Shown: positions 9,247 to 20,294, counted from the stretch's first letter. The stretch: DNA of 64,000 nucleotides from UBA1794 sp964439955 (GCA_964439955.1 CAYTPX010000003.1:1-64000); one strand, 5' to 3'. A program made the numbers and translations. Notes: generated by a model not told the origin, from the sequence alone.

Positions 9247-9459
9247 GCGGGTTCTTTCCGGCGGGTGCATTCCAATGGGCTTCCGGGCTTTCCCTTGTGG
9301 CGGAGGATAAGTACTCCGGGAAAGGAGATGCGGCAGAAATCAGGAAAAGTACCGGCGAAAACCGGAAAAAGTGGCAAGGTTTTTTCCTTGGGTGGGGTAG
9401 GTTCTGCATAAAGGGATATTCATATTCAAAGTAGAAAATAAGAAGAAAAAAAATAGAAA
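9247..9459. other. Leader region before secA
   Basis: 213 bases. They contain two copies of a GGAAAAGT motif (9343-9357 and 9364-9379), a small hairpin (CAAGG/CCTTG around a T6 loop, about 9374-9390) that could terminate the upstream transcript, and an A-rich stretch just before the secA ATG of the kind that serves as ribosome binding region in Bacteroidetes. No clear TAnnTTTG box. Confidence 0.4.
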
Positions 9460-12400
9460 ATGGGATTTACAGATTTCATAGGTCACTTGTTTGGTGACAA
9501 GCACAAGCGGGATATGCGCGAGATCCAGCCGTGGTTGGACAAGATAAAAGCTGCATATCCGGAAATCCAGGCGTTAAGCAACGACGAATTGCGCGCCAAA
9601 ACGATCGAACTGAAAAGTTTCCTGCAAGAGCGGGTTAAGGCCGACCGCGAGGAAATAGCCAAGTTGCGCGAGTCCATCGAGGGGACTCCCTTGGAAAACC
9701 GCGAGCCGGTTTTCGCCAAAATAGACAAGTTGGAGAAAGAGGTTCTCGACAAGTTGGAGACGGCACTGGATGAAATACTCCCGGTAGCCTTTTCTGTCAT
9801 GAAAGATACGGCGCGCCGTTTTGCGGAGAACGAGGAAATCGTCGTGACGGCCACAGATTTCGACCGCCAGCTGGCGACGACAAAAGATTTTGTACGCATT
9901 GAGGGCGATAAGGCCGTTTACGTGAACCACTGGATGGCCGGCGGCAACGAGACGCAGTGGAACATGGTTCACTACGACGTCCAGCTCATTGGCGGCGTGG
10001 TGCTGCACAAGGGGAAAATTGCCGAGATGGCGACCGGTGAAGGTAAGACGCTTGTCGCCACCTTGCCCGTATTCTTAAATGCCTTGACGGGCAATGGCGT
10101 GCATGTCGTGACGGTAAATGACTATCTTTCCAAGCGCGACTCCGAATGGATGGGGCCGCTCTATGAGTTCCACGGGTTGAGTGTCGATTGCATCGACAAG
10201 CACCAGCCCAACAGCGGGCAGCGCCGGCGGGCTTATATGGCCGACATTACTTTCGGTACCAATAACGAGTTTGGTTTCGACTATTTGCGGGACAATATGG
10301 CGCAGAGCCCGCAAGATTTGGTCCAGCGTGCCCATAATTACGCGATTGTCGATGAGGTGGATTCCGTCCTGATAGACGATGCCCGCACGCCGCTCATCAT
10401 TTCCGGCCCTGTGCCGCAAGGGGGCGACCAGCTGTTCGAGGAGTTGCGCCCGGAGGTGGAGCGGGTCTATGCCGCCCAGCGTGCGTTGGCCACGAAGTTG
10501 CTTTCCGATGCCAAGCGGCTCATAGCATCCCCCGACAAGAAAGACCAAGAAGAAGGCTTCCTCGCCTTGTTCCGTAGCCACAAGGCTCTGCCCAAGAACA
10601 AAGCGCTCATCAAGTTCTTGAGCGAACCGGGCATAAAGGCGGGCATGTTGAAGACCGAGGAAATCTACATGGAGCAGAACAACAAGCGGATGCCTGAGGC
10701 TGTGGAGCCGTTGTATTTCGTAATCGATGAAAAGATGAAGAGTGCTGACCTTACGGACAAAGGCGTTGACCTGATTTCCCAAAACCAGTCGGATTCTTCT
10801 TTCTTTATTTTACCGGATATTACCAGCCAATTGGCCGAACTGGAGGGGCGTAAAGACTTGACTGACGCGCAGCGCTTGGAAGAAAAAGACCGCCTGATGT
10901 CGAACTACGCGGTGAAGAGCGAGCGGGTCCACACTATCAACCAGCTACTGAAGGCGTATGCCATGTTCGAACGCGACGATGATTATGTCGTTATGGACGG
11001 GCAAGTGAAAATTGTGGACGAGCAGACAGGGCGTATCATGGAAGGCCGCCGTTGGAGCGACGGCTTGCACCAAGCCATCGAGGCCAAGGAACGGGTGAAA
11101 GTGGAAGCGGCCACCCAGACATTCGCCACCATTACGCTTCAGAACTATTTCCGTATGTATCATAAGTTGGCCGGAATGACAGGTACGGCAGAGACAGAGG
11201 CAGGAGAGTTCTGGGATATTTATAAGTTGGACGTGGTGGTTATCCCGACCAACAAGCCTGTAATGCGGAATGACATGAATGACCGCGTATATAAGACAAA
11301 GCGGGAGAAATATGCGGCGGTCATTTCAGAAATAGAGAAGATGGTTCAGGCTGGGAGGCCAGTGCTTGTGGGTACGACCTCGGTGGAAATCTCCGAGATG
11401 CTTAGCCGTATGCTTACGATGCGCAAGTTACCCCACAATGTCTTGAATGCAAAATTGCACCAGAAAGAGGCAGATATTGTAGCCCAGGCAGGGCAAACCA
11501 GCACCATCACCATCGCTACGAATATGGCGGGACGTGGTACGGACATTAAGTTGAGCCCAGAGGTCAAGGAGGCTGGTGGGTTGGCCATCATTGGTACGGA
11601 ACGGCATGAATCCCGCCGGGTTGACCGCCAGTTGCGTGGACGTGCCGGACGTCAGGGTGACCCGGGTTCGTCTGTGTTCTTCGTGTCTTTGGAGGACAAC
11701 CTGATGCGCCTGTTCTCATCCGACCGTATCGCCAAGGTAATGGACCGGCTGGGTTTCAAAGAAGGCGAGATGATCGAACACAAGATGATTTCGCGTTCAA
11801 TAGAAAACGCCCAAAAGAAGGTGGAAGAGAACAACTTCGGTATCCGCAAGCGCCTGTTGGAATATGATGATGTAATGAACAAACAGCGGACTGTGGTCTA
11901 TACCAAGCGGCGTCATGCCCTGATGGGGGAGCGTATCGGCATGGATATCGTGAATATGATTTGGGATCGTTGTGCGAATGCCATAGAGAATCACGATTAT
12001 GAAGGCTGCAAGATGGAGATGCTTAAGACGCTGGCCATGGAAATCCCCTTCACGGAAGAGGAGCTTAGTGCGGGTAATCTTGAAAAACTTTGCGAGAAGA
12101 CGTTTGAAGTGGCGATGGAGAATTTCAGAAGGCGTACCGACCGTATTGCGGAAATAGCTTATCCTGTCATTAAAGACGTGTTTGAAAACCAAGGCGATCG
12201 TTACCAAAACATCCTAATCCCCATCGTCGACGGGAAACGTCTGTATAACATTTCCGTCAATTTGCAGAAGGCGTATGAGACCGAGGGTAAGGAGGTTGTT
12301 AAATCCTTTGAGAAAGCAATCCTTTTGCACGTGATTGATGAGGCTTGGATGGAAAACCTACGTGAGCTGGATGAACTGAAACGCTCGGTCCAGAATGCAA

Positions 12401-12759
12401 GTTATGAGCAAAAAGACCCCCTGTTGATCTATAAACTGGAGAGTGTGAAATTGTTTGACTCCATGGTCCAGCAGATTAACAATAAGACTGTTGCTATCTT
12501 GATGCGTTGCCAAATCCCTGCCCAACAGCCCGAGCAGGTTCGCGAGGCTGCCCCTGAGGTGCGCAGGCCTGCTCCCCGTTTGCAGGAGGTGAAGGAGGAC
12601 TTGTCGAATCCTGCGCAACGGCAAGCAGCTTCCCGCGACACACGGGCAGATAAGCCCCGGCGCGAACCGATACGGGTCGAGAAACGCCCGGGAAGAAACG
12701 ACCCTTGTCCTTGTGGTAGCGGTAAGAAGTTCAAGAATTGCCATGGGCGCGGCTTGTAG
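9460..12759 (+). CDS. secA: Preprotein translocase ATPase SecA
   Basis: The motor that drives unfolded preproteins through SecYEG. At 1099 residues it is longer than the E. coli protein (901), as usual in Bacteroidetes, with extra sequence between Walker A and the second nucleotide-binding fold. Visible motifs: Walker A 'MATGEGKT' (190-197), DEAD-like 'DEVDSVLIDDARTPL' (from 298), 'GTDIKL', and 'ERHESRRVDRQLRGRAGRQGD'. The C-terminus 'RNDPCPCGSGKKF...' is the Cys-rich zinc-binding SEC-C tail that contacts SecB or ribosomes. An Arg/Pro-rich linker precedes it. YajC, another Sec component, lies at 36.2 kb. Confidence 0.98.
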   Translation: MGFTDFIGHLFGDKHKRDMREIQPWLDKIKAAYPEIQALSNDELRAKTIELKSFLQERVKADREEIAKLRESIEGTPLENREPVFAKIDKLEKEVLDKLETALDEILPVAFSVMKDTARRFAENEEIVVTATDFDRQLATTKDFVRIEGDKAVYVNHWMAGGNETQWNMVHYDVQLIGGVVLHKGKIAEMATGEGKTLVATLPVFLNALTGNGVHVVTVNDYLSKRDSEWMGPLYEFHGLSVDCIDKHQPNSGQRRRAYMADITFGTNNEFGFDYLRDNMAQSPQDLVQRAHNYAIVDEVDSVLIDDARTPLIISGPVPQGGDQLFEELRPEVERVYAAQRALATKLLSDAKRLIASPDKKDQEEGFLALFRSHKALPKNKALIKFLSEPGIKAGMLKTEEIYMEQNNKRMPEAVEPLYFVIDEKMKSADLTDKGVDLISQNQSDSSFFILPDITSQLAELEGRKDLTDAQRLEEKDRLMSNYAVKSERVHTINQLLKAYAMFERDDDYVVMDGQVKIVDEQTGRIMEGRRWSDGLHQAIEAKERVKVEAATQTFATITLQNYFRMYHKLAGMTGTAETEAGEFWDIYKLDVVVIPTNKPVMRNDMNDRVYKTKREKYAAVISEIEKMVQAGRPVLVGTTSVEISEMLSRMLTMRKLPHNVLNAKLHQKEADIVAQAGQTSTITIATNMAGRGTDIKLSPEVKEAGGLAIIGTERHESRRVDRQLRGRAGRQGDPGSSVFFVSLEDNLMRLFSSDRIAKVMDRLGFKEGEMIEHKMISRSIENAQKKVEENNFGIRKRLLEYDDVMNKQRTVVYTKRRHALMGERIGMDIVNMIWDRCANAIENHDYEGCKMEMLKTLAMEIPFTEEELSAGNLEKLCEKTFEVAMENFRRRTDRIAEIAYPVIKDVFENQGDRYQNILIPIVDGKRLYNISVNLQKAYETEGKEVVKSFEKAILLHVIDEAWMENLRELDELKRSVQNASYEQKDPLLIYKLESVKLFDSMVQQINNKTVAILMRCQIPAQQPEQVREAAPEVRRPAPRLQEVKEDLSNPAQRQAASRDTRADKPRREPIRVEKRPGRNDPCPCGSGKKFKNCHGRGL

Positions 12760-12820
12760 CCCCGTTTCTGCTTGGCATGCCAGTCGAATATGTTTTCCCT
12801 AAATAGCAACAAAAGATATA

Positions 12821-14584
<1,764 letters not shown>

Positions 14585-14602
14585 TGTAGGGAAGGCGGAC
14601 TT

Positions 14603-15493
14603 ATGGGCAAGCAGATTATTCGTACCGCTTTAGTGCAGCAAGCCATCCCCCCCTCCTTGGAGGAGGCGATGGACTTGCTTGCTTCTTCCGTGCGCCAAGC
14701 GGCATCGGAGGGCGCACGCTTGGTTGTCTTGCAGGAGTTGCACAACACTCCTTATTTCTGCCAATCGGAAAATACGGGTTTCTTCGATTGGGCCGAACCG
14801 ATCCCCGGTCGTTCTACGGATTTCTACGGCGCGCTGGCCGCGGAATTGCAGGTCGTTTTGGTGACATCCCTCTTCGAGCGGCGTGCCCCCGGCCTCTACC
14901 ACAACACGGCGGTAGTGTTCGATGCCGACGGCAGTATGGCTGGCAAATACCGGAAGATGCACATCCCCGACGACCCGGCTTATTATGAGAAGTTTTATTT
15001 TACGCCCGGCGATATGGGATTCCGTCCGATACCGACTTCGGTCGGGACATTGGGGGTGATGGTTTGCTGGGACCAGTGGTATCCCGAAGCCGCCCGCCTC
15101 ATGGCCCTGCAGGGCGCGGACATCCTCGTCTATCCCACGGCAATCGGGTGGGAGAGTAGCGACACGCCTGAGGAGCAGGCGCGGCAGCTCGGTGCGTGGA
15201 TGACGGTGCAGCGCGGCCATGCCGTGGCTAACGGGTTGCCCTTGGTGGCGGTAAACCGTGTGGGGCACGAGCCGGATTCCAGCGGCATGACGAGGGGGAT
15301 TCGTTTCTGGGGGCACAGTTTTGTTGCCGGCCCCCAAGGGGAACTGTTGGCTGAAGCGGGCGAATCCCCGGAACTCCTGTTGGTAGATATCGACATGGCG
15401 CGCAGCGAGGCGGTGCGCCGTTGGTGGCCGTTTCTGCGCGACCGCCGTATCGATGCCTACCAGGGACTCGAAAAGCGCTATCTTGTCGATTAA
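14603..15493 (+). CDS. aguB: N-carbamoylputrescine amidase
   Basis: A nitrilase-superfamily enzyme (296 residues) that hydrolyses N-carbamoylputrescine to putrescine, the last step of the agmatine route to polyamines. The catalytic triad is visible: Glu45 in 'VVLQELHNTPYF', Lys118 in 'GKYRKMHIPDD' and Cys155 in 'GVMVCWDQWYPEAARL'. The motif 'GADILVYPTAIGWE' and the 'ENTGFFDWAEPIPG' segment are specific to the AguB/CPA group. The agmatine deiminase gene aguA, often adjacent in this phylum, is not next to it. Probably cotranscribed with aspS. Confidence 0.9.
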   Translation: MGKQIIRTALVQQAIPPSLEEAMDLLASSVRQAASEGARLVVLQELHNTPYFCQSENTGFFDWAEPIPGRSTDFYGALAAELQVVLVTSLFERRAPGLYHNTAVVFDADGSMAGKYRKMHIPDDPAYYEKFYFTPGDMGFRPIPTSVGTLGVMVCWDQWYPEAARLMALQGADILVYPTAIGWESSDTPEEQARQLGAWMTVQRGHAVANGLPLVAVNRVGHEPDSSGMTRGIRFWGHSFVAGPQGELLAEAGESPELLLVDIDMARSEAVRRWWPFLRDRRIDAYQGLEKRYLVD

Positions 15494-15554
15494 AGGCCTT
15501 GCCACTTTTCCCAAGAACGTGCAGACCTTGGAGCCAAAAGCCCTGCCCCTTTCC

Positions 15555-16652
15555 ATGGCCTCCCCCGCCGGGGGGCGGGTCGATGCCTTTGACATCATGA
15601 AAGGCGTTGCCATTCTCTTGATGGTAGTCGGGCATACGACGGGGAAAATCCCCTTGTTGCGCGCCTTCATCTTTTCGTTCCATATGCCGCTTTTCTTCCT
15701 CCTTTCCGGCTATTTCTTCCGCCCCTCCCCCCTCCTCGCCGCGTTGAAGAAGAATTTCAGGCGTCTCTATGTCCCCTACCTCTTCACCGCCTTGCTGTTG
15801 GCCTTGCACATGATGCTCTTGGCATATGCCCATGGGCAGGACGTATGGGGCGTATTTCTCGTCCGTCTGCGTGCCACGCTTTTGGGGAGCGGCGCGCCCC
15901 TCGTTTTGGGCATGCGTCCGGCCATTGGCGCTATATGGTTCTTGGCGGCCTTGTTTTGGGCTTTGTTGTTGTTCAATCTGGCGCTTCGCACCCGTTTCCC
16001 CCTGCTTGTCTGCCTCTTACTGGCCGCGCTTTGCTTCTTTTTGCAAGGCAAGTTGTTTCTCCCGCAGAGCATCCAGCCGGCTTGTTCGGCCACGCTTTTC
16101 CTCTATGCCGGCTATTCCGCCCGGCGCTACCGGCTGCTGGAGCGGGTGGGCCGACTCACCTCCGTCGGGTTGCGGCAGTTGTTCTGCCCGCCGCTTTGCA
16201 GCCCGTTGGCCGTTGGCAACGGGAATGATGCAGGGCGGTGTGGCGCAACCCGTCCATGGCTTTGTGCTTTTGTCTGCATGGCCTTGTGGTATACGGCATG
16301 GATGCGGGGTAGGTTGGAGATGTCATACGGCTATTACCGCTTTTGGTACTTCGACATGCTGGCCGCCGTGGCAGCAGTTTGGTTGGTCTACCAATTCGCC
16401 CTTTGGCTGGATGGCTCGCGTTTCGTCCGCCTCAAGCGTGTCTTTTGTTTCTTTGGGCGGTATTCGCTGGTGGTTTTGTGTTTCCATTTGTATGAGTTGA
16501 ACTGCATACCTTGGAAAAATGTCGTGCCGCTCGATTGGGGCGACGGCGTGTTGCCGATCTTTTGGGTGCTGAAGTTCGTATGGGTTTACTTGTGCATCCA
16601 GTTGGCCCGGCATGTGCCTTTCTTGCGTGCGGTATTCCAGATTAGGCGATGA
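15555..16652 (+). CDS. Membrane acyltransferase (acyltransferase 3 / O-acetyltransferase family)
   Basis: A multi-helix inner-membrane enzyme of the OafA/fucose-4-O-acetylase type that acetylates sugars of surface polysaccharides. 'FDIMKGVAILLMVVGHTTGK' carries the family's N-terminal His and 'FSFHMPLFFLLSGYFF' follows; about ten hydrophobic segments run to the end. I start it at the ATG at 15555 (365 residues), which begins just before the domain. An ATG at 15453 would lie inside aguB and add 34 non-conserved residues. A polar, Cys/Gly/Pro-rich stretch ('QLFCPPLCSPLAVGNGNDAG' and what follows, about 16171-16260) interrupts the helices and looks atypical. The flippase and acetyltransferase genes on the other strand suggest a shared polysaccharide role. 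Confidence 0.78.
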   Translation: MASPAGGRVDAFDIMKGVAILLMVVGHTTGKIPLLRAFIFSFHMPLFFLLSGYFFRPSPLLAALKKNFRRLYVPYLFTALLLALHMMLLAYAHGQDVWGVFLVRLRATLLGSGAPLVLGMRPAIGAIWFLAALFWALLLFNLALRTRFPLLVCLLLAALCFFLQGKLFLPQSIQPACSATLFLYAGYSARRYRLLERVGRLTSVGLRQLFCPPLCSPLAVGNGNDAGRCGATRPWLCAFVCMALWYTAWMRGRLEMSYGYYRFWYFDMLAAVAAVWLVYQFALWLDGSRFVRLKRVFCFFGRYSLVVLCFHLYELNCIPWKNVVPLDWGDGVLPIFWVLKFVWVYLCIQLARHVPFLRAVFQIRR

Positions 16653-16700
16653 TTTCCTGTTCTTTTGCGCCTTGCGCATGCGGAGGATCCTTATAGGGTT

Positions 16701-18074
16701 TCATTTGTTCCAGATTCCTCTGGCTTTCCCGGAAGTCAGCTTTTGCAGTTGTATCCGCCCGAACAGGGCTTGGATCAGGAATACGAGCGAGGGCATGGCC
16801 AAGATGCCCTCCGTTCCCCACCGCGTGCAGCACCACTGCATGACAGGGATTGCTATGATGGCGGAGCAAGCGTAGATTGTCAGTTGGACGCGTAGCTTGC
16901 CCGTGCCGTTGATCATGTACATGTAGGAGTTCCCCAGCGTAGAGCACAAGATGAAAATCGCCATAGCCACCGAGAGGCTGGCGGGCACTTTGACGCTGTC
17001 GTCTATCCAGATGCCGTAGACCCATTCGGAACAAAGCAGCATGCCCCCCACGGCAGGTATGCAGAGGAGCCAGAGGCATTCGAGCTTCCGCCGTATGTTG
17101 TCCATCCAGGCATAGTCTTTTTTGGTGAACGCATCGGTAAAAGCGGGCCAGAGGGGCTGGAGGATGATGGCGAAGCCCATGTTCAGGATGCTGAAATACT
17201 TGAAGGCGATGTTGTATTGTGCGGCGGCCAGCGGCCCGAGTTCACGTGTGAGCATCACGTTGATGAGCTGGAAAATGAGCAGCATGGATACCATGATGAG
17301 GAAGAACTGCAGGCCGATGTTCAGGATGTTGCGTACCAAGCGGCGGCGTATGCAGTGCCATGCCGGGGCGAAGCGGTGGTATCGCTTGTGGAAGCGGAAG
17401 TTGGCCCACGATACCCCGATGAGCCAGACGCAAGGGATGCCCGCGAAAACCCAAGCCAAGTGGAAGAGGCTTCCCCCGGAAGTCCTTGTCAAGACGTAGA
17501 TTCCGGCCAACGCCAGTCCCTGCCCGGCCGTCTGGTACAGGCTGGCCCTGGCGGGGCTTTGGTCGGCTTGGAGCATGGAATAGAACACTTCGCCCACGAT
17601 GTTCACGCAAAAGAATACGACCAACAGGGCGAATACCGGCTTCAGTTCGTCGGAATAGCCGGGCGGGAGGTTCAGGATGGCGGCCCAATCCAGAAAGAAG
17701 TGGTTGGCTATGAGTACCAGCACCATCAGGATTGAAAACACTGTGGCAAGGGCGGCATACGTAGTGCTTAGGTATTTCCGGGCCAAGGGCACGTTGTCTT
17801 CCGCCAACGACTTGGTAAACTGGTTGCGGAAGCCGCCGGAGAAACCGAGGTTGAAGTAGGCGAGCCATGCCACCATGCTACTCACCGTGAGCCAAATGCC
17901 GTAGGTCTCGGGCGAAAGGTAGTCAATCGTGAGCGGGACGACTTGCAGGGAGATGAGAATGCTCAGTACCTTTAAGACAAACGAACCGGCAATATTCTTT
18001 TGTGCCTTGGCAGTCCGTTGGTTGGAGCTATGGACTATGGAGCGTAGCTTTTGGGGGACTCGGTTTGCTATCAT
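16701..18074 (-). CDS. Polysaccharide flippase (Wzx/MOP superfamily)
   Basis: A 457-residue integral membrane protein with about 12-14 predicted helices. The N-terminus ('NIAGSFVLKVLSILISLQVVPLTIDYLSPETYGIWLTVSSMVAWLAYFNLGFSGGFRNQFTKSLAE') is typical of Wzx-type lipid-linked oligosaccharide flippases, with the 'DLGF/NLGF-G' turn after the first helical hairpin. It would move undecaprenyl-linked repeat units across the inner membrane. Its start overlaps the stop of the upstream hexapeptide acetyltransferase gene by 4 bases. No glycosyltransferase is adjacent. Confidence 0.85.
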   Translation of the reverse strand: MIANRVPQKLRSIVHSSNQRTAKAQKNIAGSFVLKVLSILISLQVVPLTIDYLSPETYGIWLTVSSMVAWLAYFNLGFSGGFRNQFTKSLAEDNVPLARKYLSTTYAALATVFSILMVLVLIANHFFLDWAAILNLPPGYSDELKPVFALLVVFFCVNIVGEVFYSMLQADQSPARASLYQTAGQGLALAGIYVLTRTSGGSLFHLAWVFAGIPCVWLIGVSWANFRFHKRYHRFAPAWHCIRRRLVRNILNIGLQFFLIMVSMLLIFQLINVMLTRELGPLAAAQYNIAFKYFSILNMGFAIILQPLWPAFTDAFTKKDYAWMDNIRRKLECLWLLCIPAVGGMLLCSEWVYGIWIDDSVKVPASLSVAMAIFILCSTLGNSYMYMINGTGKLRVQLTIYACSAIIAIPVMQWCCTRWGTEGILAMPSLVFLIQALFGRIQLQKLTSGKARGIWNK

Positions 18075-18769
18075 GTGGCTTCCGGGTACACGATTATATC
18101 GTTGTCAACGTCTCTGTATAGCCCTGTGAATTTTAGTTCTGCCGGAATCCCGCCGATGACGGAGCGTTCCTCGATATCGTACTTGCGGTTGACAAGCGAA
18201 TAGCCGGACACTACGGTATAGGGCGGCAGTTCTGTCCGCTTTTGCACCAAGCAGCGTGTGGCAACCCAGCAGTGGGCCCCGATGTGGACTGCGCCGTATC
18301 CGCGTGTGTGCCCTCCCGCAGTTTTCTGCATGGTGTGGAAGTCTGTGTCCATCACCAGGCAGTCCCACCCGAAACGTACGTGCTCGTCGATTTGTACCCG
18401 GTAATACGATACGATTTTCAAAGCTGCATTGCTCAGGAAGTCTTCCCCTATCTGTATTTTCCCTTGCGGGCCGATGGCGAAAGCCGATGCGCTGCCGATG
18501 CTTGCTTTCCCGCCAAAGACCAGTTCCCCGCCGTTGTTTTCGAAAGAAAAGCCGCTGTCCGGATAAATGCCCGTGGCGGGAAATCCCAGCCGTATCATGC
18601 CGAACCGGATTTCGTCGGCTTCAATGCGTACGCTCCCCTTCATGCAGAGGAAGCGGGGCTTGTAGATTAGGATCGGAAGCCGCAAGGCTGTCTTGAACGG
18701 TAAGTAGCGGAGGCAGAAATACAGGCTGGGGAATAGGGAACGGAGGTATTGGAATTTAGTTACTCTCAT
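18071..18769 (-). CDS. Left-handed beta-helix (hexapeptide) acyltransferase
   Basis: A 232-residue protein related to WbbJ/LbetaH acetyltransferases of surface polysaccharide loci. Imperfect hexapeptide turns run through about residues 85-215 ('ASIGSASAFAIGPQGKIQIGEDFLSNAALKIVSYYRVQIDEHVRFG', 'VHIGAHCWVATRCLVQKRTELPPYTVVSGYSLV'). The 'DTDFHTM' segment is a typical site for the catalytic His. It likely transfers acetyl from acetyl-CoA to a sugar of the glycan handled by the flippase encoded just downstream. It starts the two-gene unit and has a TACCTTTG box 80 bases upstream. Confidence 0.82.
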   Translation of the reverse strand: MRVTKFQYLRSLFPSLYFCLRYLPFKTALRLPILIYKPRFLCMKGSVRIEADEIRFGMIRLGFPATGIYPDSGFSFENNGGELVFGGKASIGSASAFAIGPQGKIQIGEDFLSNAALKIVSYYRVQIDEHVRFGWDCLVMDTDFHTMQKTAGGHTRGYGAVHIGAHCWVATRCLVQKRTELPPYTVVSGYSLVNRKYDIEERSVIGGIPAELKFTGLYRDVDNDIIVYPEAT

Positions 18770-18848
18770 GGATAATCTTATTAGGATCGTATTCCCGGTT
18801 TTTGTAAACGGTTTGGTTATAACGTAAGCCGACTTGTATCCTTTGGTG

Positions 18849-18856
18849 CAAAGGTA
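18849..18856 (-). promoter_or_regulatory. -7 box of the acetyltransferase-flippase unit
   Basis: TACCTTTG on the minus strand, a full TAnnTTTG match, 80 bases before the ATG at 18769. No convincing -33 box. Confidence 0.5.
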
Positions 18857-19010
18857 TGGAATTTTTCGGATGCATGCAGGGTCTTGTGCCGATTTTCGCA
18901 GTGCATGGCGCAGAAAAGTTGCGGGGCTTTTCGGAAAATAGGTGCGGTGTTTTTTGTAGGAAACGGGATGCCTTTCGGGGCATTGTGCCGGACTTTAAGG
19001 CTTTTTTCGC

Positions 19011-19018
19011 TATCTTTG
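19011..19018 (+). promoter_or_regulatory. -7 box of pepT
   Basis: TATCTTTG, a full match to TAnnTTTG, ends 15 bases before the pepT ATG at 19034, so the leader would be very short. It supports the internal start over the longer upstream frame. A TTG at 18983 is rather far away (25 bases) to be the -33 box. Confidence 0.6.
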
Positions 19019-19033
19019 CGGGAACAAAACACG

Positions 19034-20275
19034 ATGGCTATGGTAGAGAATCTGTTGAACCGTTTCCTGAAATATGTAGCAATCGACACGCAGAGCAGTG
19101 AGGCGAGTACGAAGTCGCCCAGTACCCCCGGGCAGATGGACTTCGCCCTCATGCTGCGCGACGAGCTGCACGCGATAGGCGTGGCCAATGCGCGTGTCGA
19201 TGAGTATGGCTGCCTGTATGCCTCGCTGCCGGGCAATGCCGAGGGCGTGCCGCCCGTGGGCTTTATTGCCCACATGGACACGAGCCCCGACCTCACGGGT
19301 TCGGGCGTGAAGCCCCGCGTCGTGGAGCGATACGACGGGGGCGACATCGCGCTGGACGCCGGGGGGGGCGTCGTGCTCTCACCGGCGGATTTCCCCGAGT
19401 TGCTGGCCCATCGCGGTGAAGACCTCGTCGTCACTGACGGGCACACGTTGCTCGGTGCGGACGACAAGGCAGGAGTGGCCGAAATCATGTGCATGGCCGA
19501 ATACTTGGTGCAACATCCCGGGCTGCGGCGCGGCACGGTGTGCATCGCTTTCACGCCCGACGAGGAGGTAGGGCGCGGCACGGAACACTTCGACGTGCGG
19601 GAGTTCGGGGCGCAATGGGCCTATACGGTGGACGGTGGCGAAGTGGGCGAGCTGGAATACGAGAACTTCAACGCTGCGTCGGCGCGGGTGGAAATCTCGG
19701 GACGCAACGTGCATCCGGGTTATGCGAAGGGCAAGATGGTCAATGCGCAGTACATTGCCATGCGTTACATCGCCTCGCTTCCGTCCGGGGAACGTCCCGA
19801 AACGACGGAGGGGCGCGAGGGTTTCTACCACTTGGTGAGTATTGCAGGCGGCGTGGAACGGACGGAATTGGTTTATATCCTGCGCGACCACGACCGGGAG
19901 CGCTTCGGGCAACGCAAGAAGTTCATGCACGACGTTGCAGGACGCCTCAACAAGGAGTTGGGCGAGGAACGCGTGCGGGTGACGGTGGAAGACCAATATT
20001 ACAATATGCGCGAGCAAATCCTTCCGCAGATGCACATCGTGGAGACTGCCGCTGCGGCCATGCGTGAGGTGGGCATAGAGCCTCATTTCAGCCCGGTGCG
20101 CGGGGGGACGGACGGGGCCATGCTTTCTTTCAAAGGCTTGCCTTGCCCCAATTTGTTTGCGGGAGGGTTGAATTTCCACGGGCGCTACGAGTTTGTCCCG
20201 GTGCAGAGCATGGAGCTGGCTTTCCGCACGTTGGTGAAAATCGTTGAATTGACGGCCCGCAGGGAAAGCGAGTAG
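19034..20275 (+). CDS. pepT: Peptidase T (tripeptide aminopeptidase, M20B)
   Basis: A cytosolic di-zinc exopeptidase removing the N-terminal residue of tripeptides, 413 residues, the usual size. Metal and catalytic residues visible: His80 and Asp82 in 'FIAHMDTSPD', Asp143/144 in 'LLGADDKAG', Glu177/178 in 'FTPDEEVGRG', and the late 'PVRGGTDGAMLSFKGLPCPNLFAGG' segment. The frame is open further upstream, but the promoter box at 19011 and the family N-terminus ('ENLLNRFLKYVAIDTQS') place the start at 19034. Confidence 0.95.
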   Translation: MAMVENLLNRFLKYVAIDTQSSEASTKSPSTPGQMDFALMLRDELHAIGVANARVDEYGCLYASLPGNAEGVPPVGFIAHMDTSPDLTGSGVKPRVVERYDGGDIALDAGGGVVLSPADFPELLAHRGEDLVVTDGHTLLGADDKAGVAEIMCMAEYLVQHPGLRRGTVCIAFTPDEEVGRGTEHFDVREFGAQWAYTVDGGEVGELEYENFNAASARVEISGRNVHPGYAKGKMVNAQYIAMRYIASLPSGERPETTEGREGFYHLVSIAGGVERTELVYILRDHDRERFGQRKKFMHDVAGRLNKELGEERVRVTVEDQYYNMREQILPQMHIVETAAAAMREVGIEPHFSPVRGGTDGAMLSFKGLPCPNLFAGGLNFHGRYEFVPVQSMELAFRTLVKIVELTARRESE

Positions 20276-20294
20276 GGAAGGAGGTGCGCCTGCC

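Noticed and set aside
18884..19033. 50-residue extension of peptidase T
   Set aside because: It covers the TATCTTTG promoter box at 19011 and is absent from the family N-terminus.
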